Below, in pieces: positions 21,785 to 31,769 of a stretch of DNA of 64,000 nt. Numbering within the stretch: the stretch's first letter is position 1; the number at the start of each line of letters is the position of its first letter. The stretch covers positions 6,815,001-6,879,000 of the forward strand of contig JBBDHG010000028.1 in assembly GCA_037951165.1 (NCBI GenBank), read 5' to 3'. Source of the stretch: Lophius americanus. Its lineage: Eukaryota > Chordata > Actinopteri > Lophiiformes > Lophiidae. Position numbers and translations under genes: made by a program. The notes beneath the pieces were generated by a model that saw only the letters and a list, made by a program, of their open reading frames with translations, was not told the DNA's origin and ran no database searches.

Positions 21785-22483
21785 AATAATAAAAAATAAT
21801 ACATTTTATTTGTCACATACAGCCATTACAACATAGTGAAATTCTTTCTCTGTGTTTGACCCATCCCTGAGGGAACAGCGGGCAGCCCCCTAGAAAAGCC
21901 CGGGGAGATAGGGCCTGATGGTCCTGCTCAAGGACCCCATGACTATATTTTGATTATAAGATCTCTCTCCTCACTCATCAGTGCATCCATGGTAACGCAC
22001 CCCCCTACCTGAAAGAACTACTCACCCCACTGACCTCGACACGATCCCTCCGTTCTACCCAGTCATACCGCCTCCTCCTTCCCCGGACTAAGCTCAGCAC
22101 CATGGGAGATCGGGCCTTCTGTTCTGCTGCCCCTCGTCTGTGGAATGCCCTCCCTGACCATCTGAGGGCTCCACAGACGACTGAGACATTTAAAAAAGGA
22201 CTTAAACTTTCCTTTTTAGCAGAACCTATAACTGTAATTAACATTAATGCTTTTGGTCACGTTTTTGTATAGTTATTATTATTATTTATTTATTTATTTT
22301 TTATTGATGCTTTTATCTGCTTTTGCCTTGTAGCACTTTGAGATTTGATCCAAATGTAAAGTGCATTATAAATTAAATGTATTATTATTATTATTATTAT
22401 GACATGTAGACCCCGGTGGGACTCAAAACCGGCCACCTTCAGATTTTCTGAGGGAGCGTTTGGCCGCCCCCTAGAAGCGCCCT
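21785..22483 (+). mobile_element. Family A element carrying a nested L2-type LINE end
   Basis: Outer sequence is family A (ACATAGTGAAATTCTTTCTCTG at left; GGGACTCAAAACCGGCCACC and GGCCGCCCCC at right). It is split by an L2-type LINE 3' fragment at about 21949-22400. The outer element itself interrupts an RTE reverse transcriptase; GACTAA stands on both sides, a candidate target-site duplication. Confidence 0.75.
21949..22400 (+). pseudogene. L2-type LINE RT C-terminal fragment and 3' tail
   Basis: DYKISLLTHQCIHGN-like start (frame broken), then APRLWNALPDHLRAPQTTET and FKKGLKLSFLAEP, followed by TTTGAGATTTGATCCAAATG, AAAGTGCATTATAAATTAAATG and ATT repeats. Near-identical over its length to 40740-41180. 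The minus-strand ORF at 22005-22244 is a shadow. Confidence 0.85.
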
Positions 22484-22625
22484 GGGAAGACTAAGATGTT
22501 GGTGGATGACATTGTGATCTGTTATGAGAGTAAGGAGCAGGTGGAAGACAGCCTGCACACTATGGACCTCAGGCAATCACATAAGAAACTCTTGAGCCTG
22601 CCTTTGCATGAACAGAAAACTTTGT
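22484..22625 (+). pseudogene. RTE-type LINE RT fragment, right part
   Basis: Continues the copy at 21655 with VDDIVICYESKEQVEDSLHT, the YADD-box region (here LVDD). Decays after about 22600. Confidence 0.8.
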
Positions 22626-23419
22626 GGTGGTTTGACCTGTGGGTCACACAACAGTGGCATTTTGTGGGGCTGAAAAAGCAAACGTTTGAAACCAGGTTCC
22701 AGAGTTTAACTCTTTTGAAAACACAAACTGGTACCGGTCACAGTGTTCACTGGCAAAACATATTTTCATAGAGGGACAAAAATATTAATCAATCAATCAA
22801 ACATATTTATGTAGCTGGAGAGAAGAAGAATGAAGGTCATTTTATTTAATTACATGTGTTATTCTCCTCATCTACAGGACTCTTGAGGGAATCCTGCAGA
22901 AAACCTGCTCATATTTCTGCAGCTGTCCTGACAGGGAGAACGGATTCTAGTCACAGCCAGGAACAGCAGAGAAGATAACTAACACAATACTAATGAAAAC
23001 ACAAAGTTTTGTTTTGACAACTTGTCGATGAATGTTAAATTGATCATAGCCGCCAGTGCTAAAATCCATGCCAATTGGATTTTGTTTCTGCTGGCCAGGT
23101 TCAGGTCCAACATTCTGGTTTGTGGCCCGGGTGCCAGCTTTCAAACATTGTTCAGGTCTGCCCGCATAGACGGGAAGGTCTGGTTTGGATGAACAGCACA
23201 ACTGTTTTAACTGTAACAGGATCGTCTGCGATGAAAAAACTTTCACTTTTATAATAATTATATTTTTTTATTTTGTGACGTTTCTGGCTGCTTTTTAGTA
23301 AACAATGTTCTTTTTATGATGAGGTGGAATATTTCATTTTGACACTAGTAAAAGCTTTGGTGACATTTCTTACTTTGAGGGAGGAGAGAAAGGTGATTCT
23401 ATAAAGATCATCGATTGGT

Positions 23420-23495
23420 CATACCATTATAACCGCTAACAGGGGACGTCAGGATAACATCGTTTTTCTGGTTACCCTGGTTACATGTCATTATG
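23420..23495 (+). mobile_element. Tc1-like terminal fragment
   Basis: ACCATTATAACCGCTAACAGG then GGACGTCAGGATAACATC aligns with the terminal repeat at 14168. No transposase attached. Confidence 0.55.
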
Positions 23496-23564
23496 ATTAT
23501 AATATAAAACGGTAATATATACCGCATTATATTGTCATTATAATATGGTCCTTTAACAGGTAGC

Positions 23565-23670
23565 ACATACATGGTGCACTCTCCTTGAGCAAGAGGCTCA
23601 AGGAACCAGAGGCTCCCCCCACTACTCCTCGGAATGAGTCAAATGCAGATAAATAATTTCATTGGGTTGT
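23565..23670 (+). repeat. SINE body fragment
   Basis: CTCCTTGAGCAAGAGGCTCA, then CTACTCCTCGGAATGAGTCA and AATGCAGATAAATAATTTCA, matching the body of the tRNA-derived SINE near 60050 (CTGCTCCTCAGAGAAGGGCCAAATGGAGAGAAATAATTTCAT pattern). Confidence 0.55.
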
Positions 23671-25165
23671 TGGGTATATTATTAAAACTGCAATTAATAA
23701 AGGATTTGTTAAGAACTATGAGATTATTTGTCTAGTTTTAAGATCCATTACAGTGTTTGAGTGGATCGATTTTGTATGCTTGTTTTAAGAATTCTAGCCA
23801 AAGACCTCAAAGACAGATTTATTTGCTGTTGCTTTTTTTTCGTACATTTTGATTAGAATTGAAGAATATTTGTCATCTTTCTTGTGTGGCTCTTTTTTCG
23901 CGGTGTAATGTTTGATGCCTGGCCCTCGCTGACACAACTAGAAATTCTTCTCAATGACATCAATCTTCTCATAATCTCATTCTTCCTGCAACGGCAGTCA
24001 GAGTTCGCTCTGTTCAGCTGGAGGAAATCATCAACCTCCCCGTCACCTGACCACCATGAAGTATGGTTTCAGGAGTAGAAGAGAAGGTCATACACCTCAG
24101 TGGAAACCACAGCAAGATGATATTCCCGTTTCTGCGACCTTTACGTCGCAGAAACCCTCCCTGCAGCCTGATTCCTGTTTGCCTGAGCGACCTGCTCCTG
24201 CAGCACAGGTGACACCTAACCTTAGGTGATGTTAGACATGCTTAGAGGTAATGATGCCCAAACATGATCCCTGCTTCCCACTATGATCCTCTGTGGGACG
24301 CTGTGACCTGCAACCTGAGCAGAGGGGTGGGTGGAAAAGCATGATGTCAGCGTGATGTCAGGGGGTCAGTAGGTGAGGGGTCTCTACAGCCTCGGAGGAA
24401 AGAATACATTTATACTAAGGTACCACTAATAAGCATAAACTTCTACCTGACTTCTAGTTGCTGCTACTTGATATTTCCGCTGTGGTAAATTGTAGGGAGA
24501 AGAATAGTACTTTCACACGCCATTACATGTCTTTTACACAGAAATTGCACAAAAGATCCTTTGTTAAGACAATTTATTTCTTTACTCGTAACAAAACAAG
24601 GAGTGTGATTTCAAAAAGCAAATGAAGCACAGAAGGACGGACGTGTAAAACAGCACCGTGGGCGTCTACTGTGTCATCTTACTGATGCACCAAACAGCTC
24701 TATTTTTCTTTCCATTTCAATTCAACTTCTTTAACATCACAACAACAACATGACGATTAGCAATCAAAAAAAGGAGGAGAAAAAAAATCACATGGGGGGG
24801 TTTAATCTTATAATATTTCTCTAATAAGACAGGTTAATTATTAACCTTGGATGAAGGTCCAGAGTCTTTAATGGTTCTGCTGTTTAATTTGTAGTATTAT
24901 TGTTATAGGTTAAATTTCCTGTTTTATGTTCAATGTTTAGTTCTGTGTTTATTTCCTTTGAACTTTCTCTTTTCCATCAGTCTCCCTCTTGTAGTTCCTC
25001 TCTGTGACAACATCCTTTCTTCTCTCCTGTCTATGTGAACGTGACTCCTGACTCCTGGTGTGTTTCCTCCATAACTGTTAAATGTCCTCAACTGTTAAAT
25101 GTCCTCTCAGTCATTGTCCGTTCGTCTATGTTATATTTGCTTTTGAGTCCTGTGTTTTGAACTGA
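23671..25165. other. Intronic sequence, nothing recognised
   Basis: No gene or repeat family recognised in this stretch. Confidence 0.5.
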
Positions 25166-25169
25166 ACTG

Positions 25170-25762
25170 TAACAGATCCTTAAAATCAGCTCAATTAAGT
25201 TCAAGTATCTCGGGGTCTTGTTCAAAAGTGAGAGGAAAAGGGCGCGGGAGATGGACATCCGGATCGGGGCGGCGTCTGCAGTGATGCGGACACTATATTG
25301 ATCTGTCGTGTTGACGAGACAGCTGAGCAGAAAGGCAAAGCTCTCGATTTACCGGTCCATCTACGTTCCGACCCTCACCTATGGTGATGAACTGTGGGTC
25401 ATGACCGACAGAATGAGATGGCGGATACAAGCGGCTGAAATTAGTTCTCCGCAGGGTGGATTGGCTAAAGCTTAGAGATAGGGTGAGGAGCTCAGACATC
25501 AGGGAGAGGCTCAAAGTAGAGCCGCTGCTCCTCCGCATCGAGAGGAGTCAGTTGAGGTGGTTTAAGGATCTAGTCAGGATGCCCCCCGGACGCCTCCCTG
25601 GGGAGGTGTTTCAGGCATGTCCATCTGGGAGGAGACTACGGGGTAGACCAAGGACCCGCTGGAGAGATTACAGAAGATGTGGCCGGGGAGAAGAAAGTCT
25701 GGTCTTCCCTGCCGAAACTGCCCCCGCGACCCGGACCCAGATAAGCGGAGGATAACAAAACA
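25170..25762 (+). pseudogene. LINE reverse transcriptase 3' region (family C)
   Basis: Reads with frameshifts: IKFKYLGVLFKSERK, IYRSIYVPTLTYGDELWVM, RMRWRIQAAEI, LRDRVRSSDIRERLKVEPLL, QLRWFKDLVRMPPGRLPGEV, RRLRGRPRTRWRDY, PRDPDPDKR. This is the C-terminal domain of a non-LTR RT abundant in teleosts. The plus-strand ORF at 25456-25755 is a true-frame remnant. GC- and CpG-richer than its surroundings, suggesting a relatively young insertion. Confidence 0.88.
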
Positions 25763-26526
25763 AAACAAATTAATTCAATCAACCTTAAATAAATTACTTT
25801 TATTGCTCGTTATTAGGTCAACTTACTTAAATTTGAGCATGTTGTTTAGTTTTAAGGCCCATTGCTGTGTTTCTGGTGCTTAGATCTTCATGCTTGTTTT
25901 AAGAATTCTAGCCAATTAAAGTTTTCTTGCTCAATTGGCACAAATAAAAGACAGCAGGAGCGACATATCTAGATAGCATCACATGAGGCTAAAAACCGCC
26001 TCCATGCCCTCAAACCCCCACAAAGACGTAACTAATACATTCTAAAAACTGTCTGAGATGTAAAATTATTCAGCATTTCACAAATTACTGGAAAAAAGTT
26101 AACGGAAATGTCCGCATTAAAAGTTGACTATTTTATGAATACTGATGAAGTTCTTATTTGCTATATTTTCTGGCTAATGCATCTTCATCAGACACTCTCA
26201 GACGAGAGGATAGAGAGAAGGTTTCAGATGAGTAAAGGGTATAAATAAGGTTTGTCATACTAATGCAGTTCATGCTGCATGTTTATTTGTTTGTTTGTTT
26301 TATTTAGTCCAGATCAACTTCAGTAGTTTCAGTTTAGGAGATCACTGCAACACTATTTGGCTGTGAGGTTCCAGAAAGAAATTCTGACAATGCTGACATC
26401 ATAGAATTAATTATAATAATAAAAGTAGTTATTCAATTTCTTATGAAAATGCGGATTACCGGCCTAAAACACTCTCAAAGTTTATTTTAAATGCAACTTT
26501 CCTCAAGTAACAACATGAACATGTGA

Positions 26527-26860
26527 CTACATAAATAACCCTCTGTGGTGTGGTCTTTCATAGATGCTGCCAGAATCCAGCTCCATGCCATCAACCTTAA
26601 ATCCCCTGAGGAATCTTAGCTCATTCTTAATGGACCTGTGATTCAAGTCGGGGGACTCTAGAATTTTCCAGGACCTCCTCTTCAACCAAAATTTGGAGGA
26701 CTTTGAAGTCTTCCCTGGGATCATTCCTTTTAGGAATGTCAATAATGCCCCAAGCTTCAGCTCCCTTTTTTTCTAGGAGTTCCTGATCCTTGATGGAATC
26801 CATCTGGCCATCACACCAGACCTCCAGGTATCCACCACCATACACCTTAGTGCCAAAAAG
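26527..26860 (-). pseudogene. Unidentified protein-coding remnant (two abutting frames)
   Basis: Not recognised. Minus strand: GTKVYGGGYLEVWCDGQMDS, then IKDQELLEKKGAEAWGIIDI and PKRNDPREDFKVLQILVEEE, then a frame change and DLNHRSIKNELRFLRGF, VDGMELDSGSIYERPHHRG. Composition is protein-like (charged, balanced) and both frames are open across the junction, as in a single ORF with one frameshift. It lies in PLCL1 intron 1. Most likely decayed transposon ORF; an exon of an unknown gene is less likely. Confidence 0.4.
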
Positions 26861-26934
26861 AACTGCATTGATTTAGGGAAAGGTGGGTTGTATTCTACTG
26901 TGACTGAGGGGAGCTTAATTTCCAAAGATTTTCT

Positions 26935-27310
26935 GGTCATAATTTCTCAACCAGTTATCCAATTTCGTCGAAATTTGGTGCATTTAAATCACCTCGAGGA
27001 GATCTATCTTGTATATATTATATATATTATGTTTTACCCTAAGGGTTCATATTTGAAACACTAGGGGTAACTTTTTATACAAAACATAGTTTTTCAGACA
27101 TAACTTCTTAACCTTTAGCCTGATTTAACCGAAATTGTGTATATATATGGACTTAAGGAGGTCTGTCATGTAGTTATCATGTTTTAATAATACTTCATAT
27201 GTTACTCAATAGGTGGACCTTTTTTTTTTGACAAAAAATACTGTAGACATTACATTTAATTAGAGGAGTTCAATCAGGGGATTGGGGACTTTTTCAGGAA
27301 TGTGCCAATG
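26935..27310 (+). repeat. Dispersed repeat, family D, longer copy
   Basis: TTCTCAACCAGTTATCCAAT, GAAATTTGGTGCATTTAAATC, GAGGAGATCTATCTTGTATA, TTTTTCAGACATAACTTC and GAGTTCAATCAGGGGATTGG. Part of the text parallels 53455-53530 (AATTTGGTGCATATGAATCG). Confidence 0.6.
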
Positions 27311-28530
27311 CTGTCAGGGCCAAAAGCATAGGCTTAGTGACCTCTCCTGAATCGCATTTAACCTGTTCTTACAACGTATTATGAACAAACTGATATAAAA
27401 CAAGTTTAGGAAAAGTTTGTGTTTTTATGTTTCTGATTAATATTTATATGTTGGGGAAATACAGATTTTCTAAAAAGGCTGCATCTGCTTCCTAAGCAAA
27501 AGAACAAACAAACAGTCAAGCCGTGTATTTTCAAGTGACAAATAGTTAAATTTGAAGGACTATGAACCAGTCCTGACTAGATTTGTCCTGAGGTTTTTCA
27601 GTCTGGGGGGTTGTCTGTCTGTAATACTTAAACCCAATCATGCCTTGTCGAGGTAATTAATCCTCCACATGAATCAAAGCTCCTTTTCATCATTAAGAAT
27701 TAATCCTTAAAGATATTTTAAAGGCATGTTCTTCTGAATATCAATGAAGCAGTCATAAACAGGGGTCCAGGAACTGAAACATCTTATTAACTTAACTTAG
27801 TGATGTCCACCGGTCCCACAAAATTATACTTAACAAATGGAAAAAGGAATAGAAATTTAATAATTACTCAATTTTTTGAGGCAGCTGTCATCAAAATGTC
27901 TTACTGGGTTCTTCATCATATAGGTGGGGATGTATTTAATAAAGAAACTTGGGTTTTATTAATTAAACACAATTATGTAATCCAAAAAAAACCTAACTAT
28001 TACATTATATATATTAATAATTTGTTCTAATTGTCTTAGATGCAACTATTAAGTTATTTAAACCGTAGAAAAGTCATTTAATGCAGACACGTTTTATTCA
28101 CTTGACACAGTTATGCTACCTGTGCTAGATACGATTACGTTGTCTTTACTAAACACAACTGAGTCATTCCAAAATATTTTGATATTTAATTAATGCAATG
28201 AGACTCCTTAATCTTAGTTGTCATTAGATGTGATTATTTAGTTCTTCCAACATAAAAAAGTCATGTAAATCAAAGGGCATCCATGTTTCATCTCTAAGCG
28301 TGCGAACGGTAATCCCAATATCTGAGAATATGCTGATACTGGCCTACCTTTAGAAACAGTCAAAGGAATCTGAAATTACGCACAGAGGAATCCACCTCTG
28401 GGTCAAAAGAGAAGGAAAATCGCAACTGGCATCTTCAGTATTTCATCGGTGCAACAGGTGACCGCACTATTTCACACCGTCACATCTAAAGGTGGAATGA
28501 CAACAACATTCCAAGGCCATAGTGAAGATG
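27310..28530. other. Intronic sequence next to PLCL1 exon 1, nothing recognised
   Basis: AT-rich and free of recognised transposons until the CpG-rich exon region begins near 28.5 kb. Intronic regulatory elements are possible but not visible by eye. Confidence 0.45.
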
Positions 28531-28536
28531 TCTTAC

Positions 28537-28716
28537 CTTAATGATGCTGCTCCGGCGCGGGGCTGCCTTCACCGAATCCAACAGGATGGTCTCCGCATCC
28601 TGGGGGACACCGGGGAGGAAGACGCCGCTTCGCCGGCCGCGGGACGTCTTCGGCGGGATGCTGTCCGGCGCTCCGTCGCTGCATGTTCCGTCTCCGTATC
28701 CCTCACGCTCAGACAT
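28537..28716 (-). CDS. plcl1: PLCL1 exon 1 (phospholipase C-like 1 / PRIP-1), N-terminal 60 codons
   Basis: Seen: on the minus strand an ATG at 28716 opens 60 codons (MSEREGYGDG... to ...PRRSSIIK) ending exactly at a near-consensus donor AAG|GTAAGA (GT at 28536-28535), phase 0. The block RRSGVFLPG, then a short acidic spacer, then APRRSSIIK, matches the N-terminus of vertebrate PLCL1, where the same PRRSSIIK motif occurs. The ATG has G at -3. An in-frame extension upstream begins only with TTG, so this ATG is preferred. Known: PLCL1 is a catalytically inactive PLC-like cytoplasmic protein that binds Ins(1,4,5)P3, protein phosphatases and GABARAP and affects GABA-A receptor trafficking. PH, EF-hand, X/Y and C2 domains and the PP1-binding KTVSF motif are encoded downstream, outside the window. 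The exon is GC- and CpG-rich, unlike its surroundings. Divergent RFTN2 at 46.4 kb supports the call. Confidence 0.88.
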
Positions 28717-29450
28717 GTCGGTGGCTTTAATTAAAACACTTAGAGAGGAGAATTCATCCAAACTTTTTCCTTCAGGAGCGTCGGTGCCATTTATAGTGGG
28801 GACTCGGTGTTTATCCGGCAGCGACTAAAGGACCACCAAAATCTGGTTGAATATGGTCAAATCTTCACGGTCACGGGTGACGTGATGTCTCTGGGTCTAA
28901 TCTCCAACGAACAGTCACTGCTGGACTCCACGCACCAGGGTCTGGACTTGGATGGAAGCTGGACTTGTGCGCTCCCTGATGGCGCGCAACAAGTCGGAGT
29001 GGACCTGGTTCTCCGGTAGGATGAAGACCCTTAAAACCCCAGCACGTGACGAAAGATCATGAAAAGGAGGTAAGGAAGGAAAAATGTTTATTTTTTTCTG
29101 GGCTACCCGAGACCCTTATCCGTCCAAAAAACAAACACGCGCCGATGTCAAACTGTGCGGTGGGTTGATTTCTACGCAGCTCGGAGAGGATGCGTTCACG
29201 CGCCTCAGTAGTCCGAGAGCACGTAACCTCTGCGGGATCAGACCTCACAACAGCCCACTTTAAACTGGAAAAGTAACAACAGACACTTACACCACGTACA
29301 GCCCCCCTCCCGCCATCCCTCTTACTCATAGCTCCTCCTACGTGACTGACGCTCTGGGCAGCCAATGAGCTTCGATGTCTGGAGACCTGGAGGCGGTTCG
29401 AGGCGCTGATTGGTGGAGAGACCATTTATCGCTGTTTAAGACCATGATGG
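28717..29450 (-). promoter_or_regulatory. plcl1: PLCL1 promoter / 5' UTR, CpG-rich
   Basis: Seen: this stretch and the exon beside it are much richer in CG dinucleotides than the AT-rich flanks. Two NF-Y-type sites sit at the far end: CCAAT at 29362-29366 (plus) and ATTGG at 29409-29413, i.e. CCAATCAG on the minus strand. A CACGTG E-box lies at 29043-29048 and a CRE-like TGACGTGA at 28878-28885. No TATA box is obvious at a supported start. Inference: a CpG-type promoter driving PLCL1 leftwards. The transcription start is not fixed by the sequence. ORFs here on both strands are composition shadows. Confidence 0.6.
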
Positions 29451-29571
29451 GAGCAGACAGGGGCGTGCCAGACTCAAAGACAGGGGAGGCACTGGCGAAG
29501 GTGGGTGACGTTAAAGGACTAGTGTGTCAAATTTAGAAATATGTCTCTGAATCAATGGAAAATAATCTTCA

Positions 29572-29730
29572 TGGGACGGCTGAAGCTCAGTAGGTAGAAC
29601 CGTCTTCTTTCATCAATCAATCAGAGGATTGGGGGTTCAACTCCTATGACACTACATGTGTAATACCCACATCCTCAGGGATGAATCAAATGCTGAGATT
29701 ACATTTCACAATATTGTTACTGCGTATAGT
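29572..29730 (+). repeat. tRNA-derived SINE with pol III boxes
   Basis: AGCTCAGTAGGTAGAA (A-box-like, 29584) and GGTTCAACTCC (B box, 29634-29644) with a tRNA-like spacing, followed by a SINE body (CCTCAGGGATGAATCAAATG near 29675). It lies just outside the PLCL1 promoter region. Not an intact tRNA gene: no acceptor stem pairing. Confidence 0.65.
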
Positions 29731-30049
29731 CAGCGGATCAAATTTATACTATTTCAGCTTGGAAAACCCCTTATTAGCATAATTGTTTTGGATTTACTGA
29801 ACACAAAACCAAACTCTGGCTCAAGAGAGAACTTTTCATGTTTTTAGGCTGAAGCGGCAGAAATATGATGTAGAATTGCTTCACATCCAAAAATGAACAA
29901 GGAAGACGATGATGAATATATTTTTTCTGGATAATTGCTTTGTGTTCTCCCAAATGGAGAACATTGATGCTCTTGATGCTCTTATCATACTGACTATTTA
30001 ACAAAACACAAAGCAACACATTAACAACGTTTTGTTGTGGTGAAGAAGG

Positions 30050-30320
30050 AGCTGAATCATGAGTTAAAGCTCTCAATCTACCAGTTCATCTACACTCCAC
30101 CCCCTCACCTATGGTCATAAGCTCTGGGTAGAGACCCAAAGAATGAGTTCAGGGATACAAGTGGCTGAAATGAGGTTCATTCGTAGGGTGCTCGAGATAA
30201 GGTGAGGAGCTCAGACTGGAGCCATTGCTCCGTCACATCAAAAGGAACCAGTTTAGGTTGTTCATCATGCATCATCCGCACGTCATCTCCGTTTGGAGGT
30301 TTTCCAGACACAACCAACCA
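30050..30320 (+). pseudogene. LINE RT 3' fragment (family C)
   Basis: KLSIYQFIYTPPPHLWS-type sequence (AAAGCTCTCAATCTACCAGT), then AGTGGCTGAAATGAGGTTCA and GGTGAGGAGCTCAGA, then ACCAGTTTAGGTTG. Same segment as 25330-25560 and 44960-45170, with deletions. Confidence 0.75.
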
Positions 30321-30419
30321 GGTCAAATTAAATCAGATGTCTGCTTACTGCAGATGAAAAGCAGATGTGTTCTTCCTTTGACGACTGTAACTATACTGTA
30401 ACTATAACTGTGACTGTAA

Positions 30420-30465
30420 CTATATATATATATATATATATATATTATTATTATTATTATTATTT
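30420..30465. repeat. (TA)n(TTA)n microsatellite
   Basis: About 11 TA units followed by about six TTA units. Confidence 0.92.
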
Positions 30466-30534
30466 TTAGTCCTATTACATAGTATGTTTTCATTTTTAGT
30501 AACCTTTAATATACCTGTATACCTGTAATATATG

Positions 30535-30605
30535 TTGGAGCTGCTGCAATGACTAAATTGTACCTTTTGGGGATTAATAAAGTTTCTATCCATCTATCTT
30601 TTAAT
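30535..30605 (+). repeat. Retroposon 3' tail (GGGGATTAATAAAGT + CTAT repeats)
   Basis: TACCTTTTGGGGATTAATAAAG then TTTCTATCCATCTATC is the 3' end of a widespread teleost LINE/SINE group. An inverted relative is at 31271-31335. Confidence 0.65.
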
Positions 30606-30639
30606 TTATTAGATTATAGATTATTTTAATTTTCTATCC

Positions 30640-30775
30640 ATCTATTCTTTTAATTGCTCCTTTTTATAGCTTTTATATAGTTATTATTATTTTTATTTTT
30701 TTTTGAATCTTTTATCTGCTTTTACTTTGTAGCACTTTGAGATTTGAATGTATTATTATAACATTATTATTATTA
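30640..30775 (+). repeat. L2-type LINE 3' tail
   Basis: TTTTATCTGCTTTTACTTTG, then TAGCACTTTGAGATTTGAATG and ATTATT repeats, as at 41095-41185. Confidence 0.75.
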
Positions 30776-31270
30776 TCTTTACTGCCAGATATTTCTTGTC
30801 ATTCCAGTTTAAACTCAGCCATTCTAATGTCACTTCCTTTTCTGTTTGAACACAAATATGATCCTATCCGTATCTTAAAGGAGTGATTTTCATACGGTGG
30901 GTCGTGGGTCTGGTTGAAGCTGTTGGAATAGGGTTTTTTTTGTTAGTTTTTTTTGTTAGTTTTTTTGCCTCTCTTCACACTACCTGTCTGTGTTTAGCGT
31001 CACTGTATCAGTTCATTTCCTGTCTCTTGTCTCTCGTGACTGAAGGTCGGCCCCCGTCTCACCAGGTCCACCTGTGTCTCATCTTCTCTTCCTGCTTATC
31101 TCAACCTGTTCCTGCTCATTTCAAGTTCAAATTCAAATTTGTTTATTAAGATAACCATTACATGACAACATAAATGTAGCTATGACAGAAAAAGACAAAC
31201 TAGAAAGCACTCAGAGAGCACAAACCTCCAACAAGGCCCAACCGAACCCAAGGTAGACATGATTGTGATC

Positions 31271-31335
31271 AGGTTAGGATATGATAGACTTTATTGTCCC
31301 AGTGGGAAATTTGTTTTGGACTTCACAGTTTCTGC
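31271..31335 (-). repeat. Retroposon 3' tail, inverted (GACTTTATTGTCCCAGTGGG)
   Basis: GATAGACTTTATTGTCCCAG then TGGGAAATTTG is the reverse complement of the ...AATAAAGT... tail type at 30535. The preceding 31190-31250 holds ACTCAGAGAGCACAAACCTCC, another common teleost repeat block. Confidence 0.55.
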
Positions 31336-31769
31336 ACTATTAAAAAAAAAGAATCAATTCTTATTAAGGATATTTTCAAATTACTGAATCCATATAAACA
31401 ATAAAATTCTCTACGAATTAAAATTGATATCATTATGTACCATACATAGTGAGTAATTCAAGATGCAGTTTATGGTTATGGGATATGCCCGTGGAAATTG
31501 ACCGTTTTAAATTTTGGCCAATTTAGTTTTTAGTTGTTTTTTTTTAAACTGATTAATATTATTCCTTAGAAATTTAAAATCTACTATAAATGCATTAGCA
31601 AAAAATGTCAGATTGATTAGGTTTATTTAAAATTTTATTTTTTTGCTTCTTGTTAAAAACCAACAAAATCTATCATAAAATCCAGTAAAAAGGTAAAGTG
31701 GCAGAATAATGTTCTTCTCACAGCCCTATATCCGTTATACATTTGGATATGAAGTTGTTTGCTTAAGTC

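Larger units (their letters stand above)
1..28536 (-). other. plcl1: PLCL1 intron 1 (partial, continues beyond left edge)
   Basis: Everything downstream of the exon 1 donor on the minus strand to the window edge shows no further PLCL1 exon. The next exon in vertebrates carries most of the protein and would be an obvious ORF of two kilobases or more. Absence of such an ORF here is the evidence. The interval is filled by repeats listed separately. Confidence 0.7.

Noticed and set aside
22005..22244. 79-aa and 60-aa near-identical minus ORFs (also 40800-40982)
   Set aside because: Antisense shadows of the L2-type RT C-terminus APRLWNALPDHLR, which explains why the two are alike.
28807..29425. 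ORFs in the PLCL1 CpG-rich region (70 aa plus, 122 aa minus)
   Set aside because: GC-rich, stop-poor promoter and 5' UTR sequence; no homology recognised and no suitable start or splice arrangement.
29572..29644. tRNA gene
   Set aside because: Same reasoning: pol III boxes inside a SINE, no cloverleaf.
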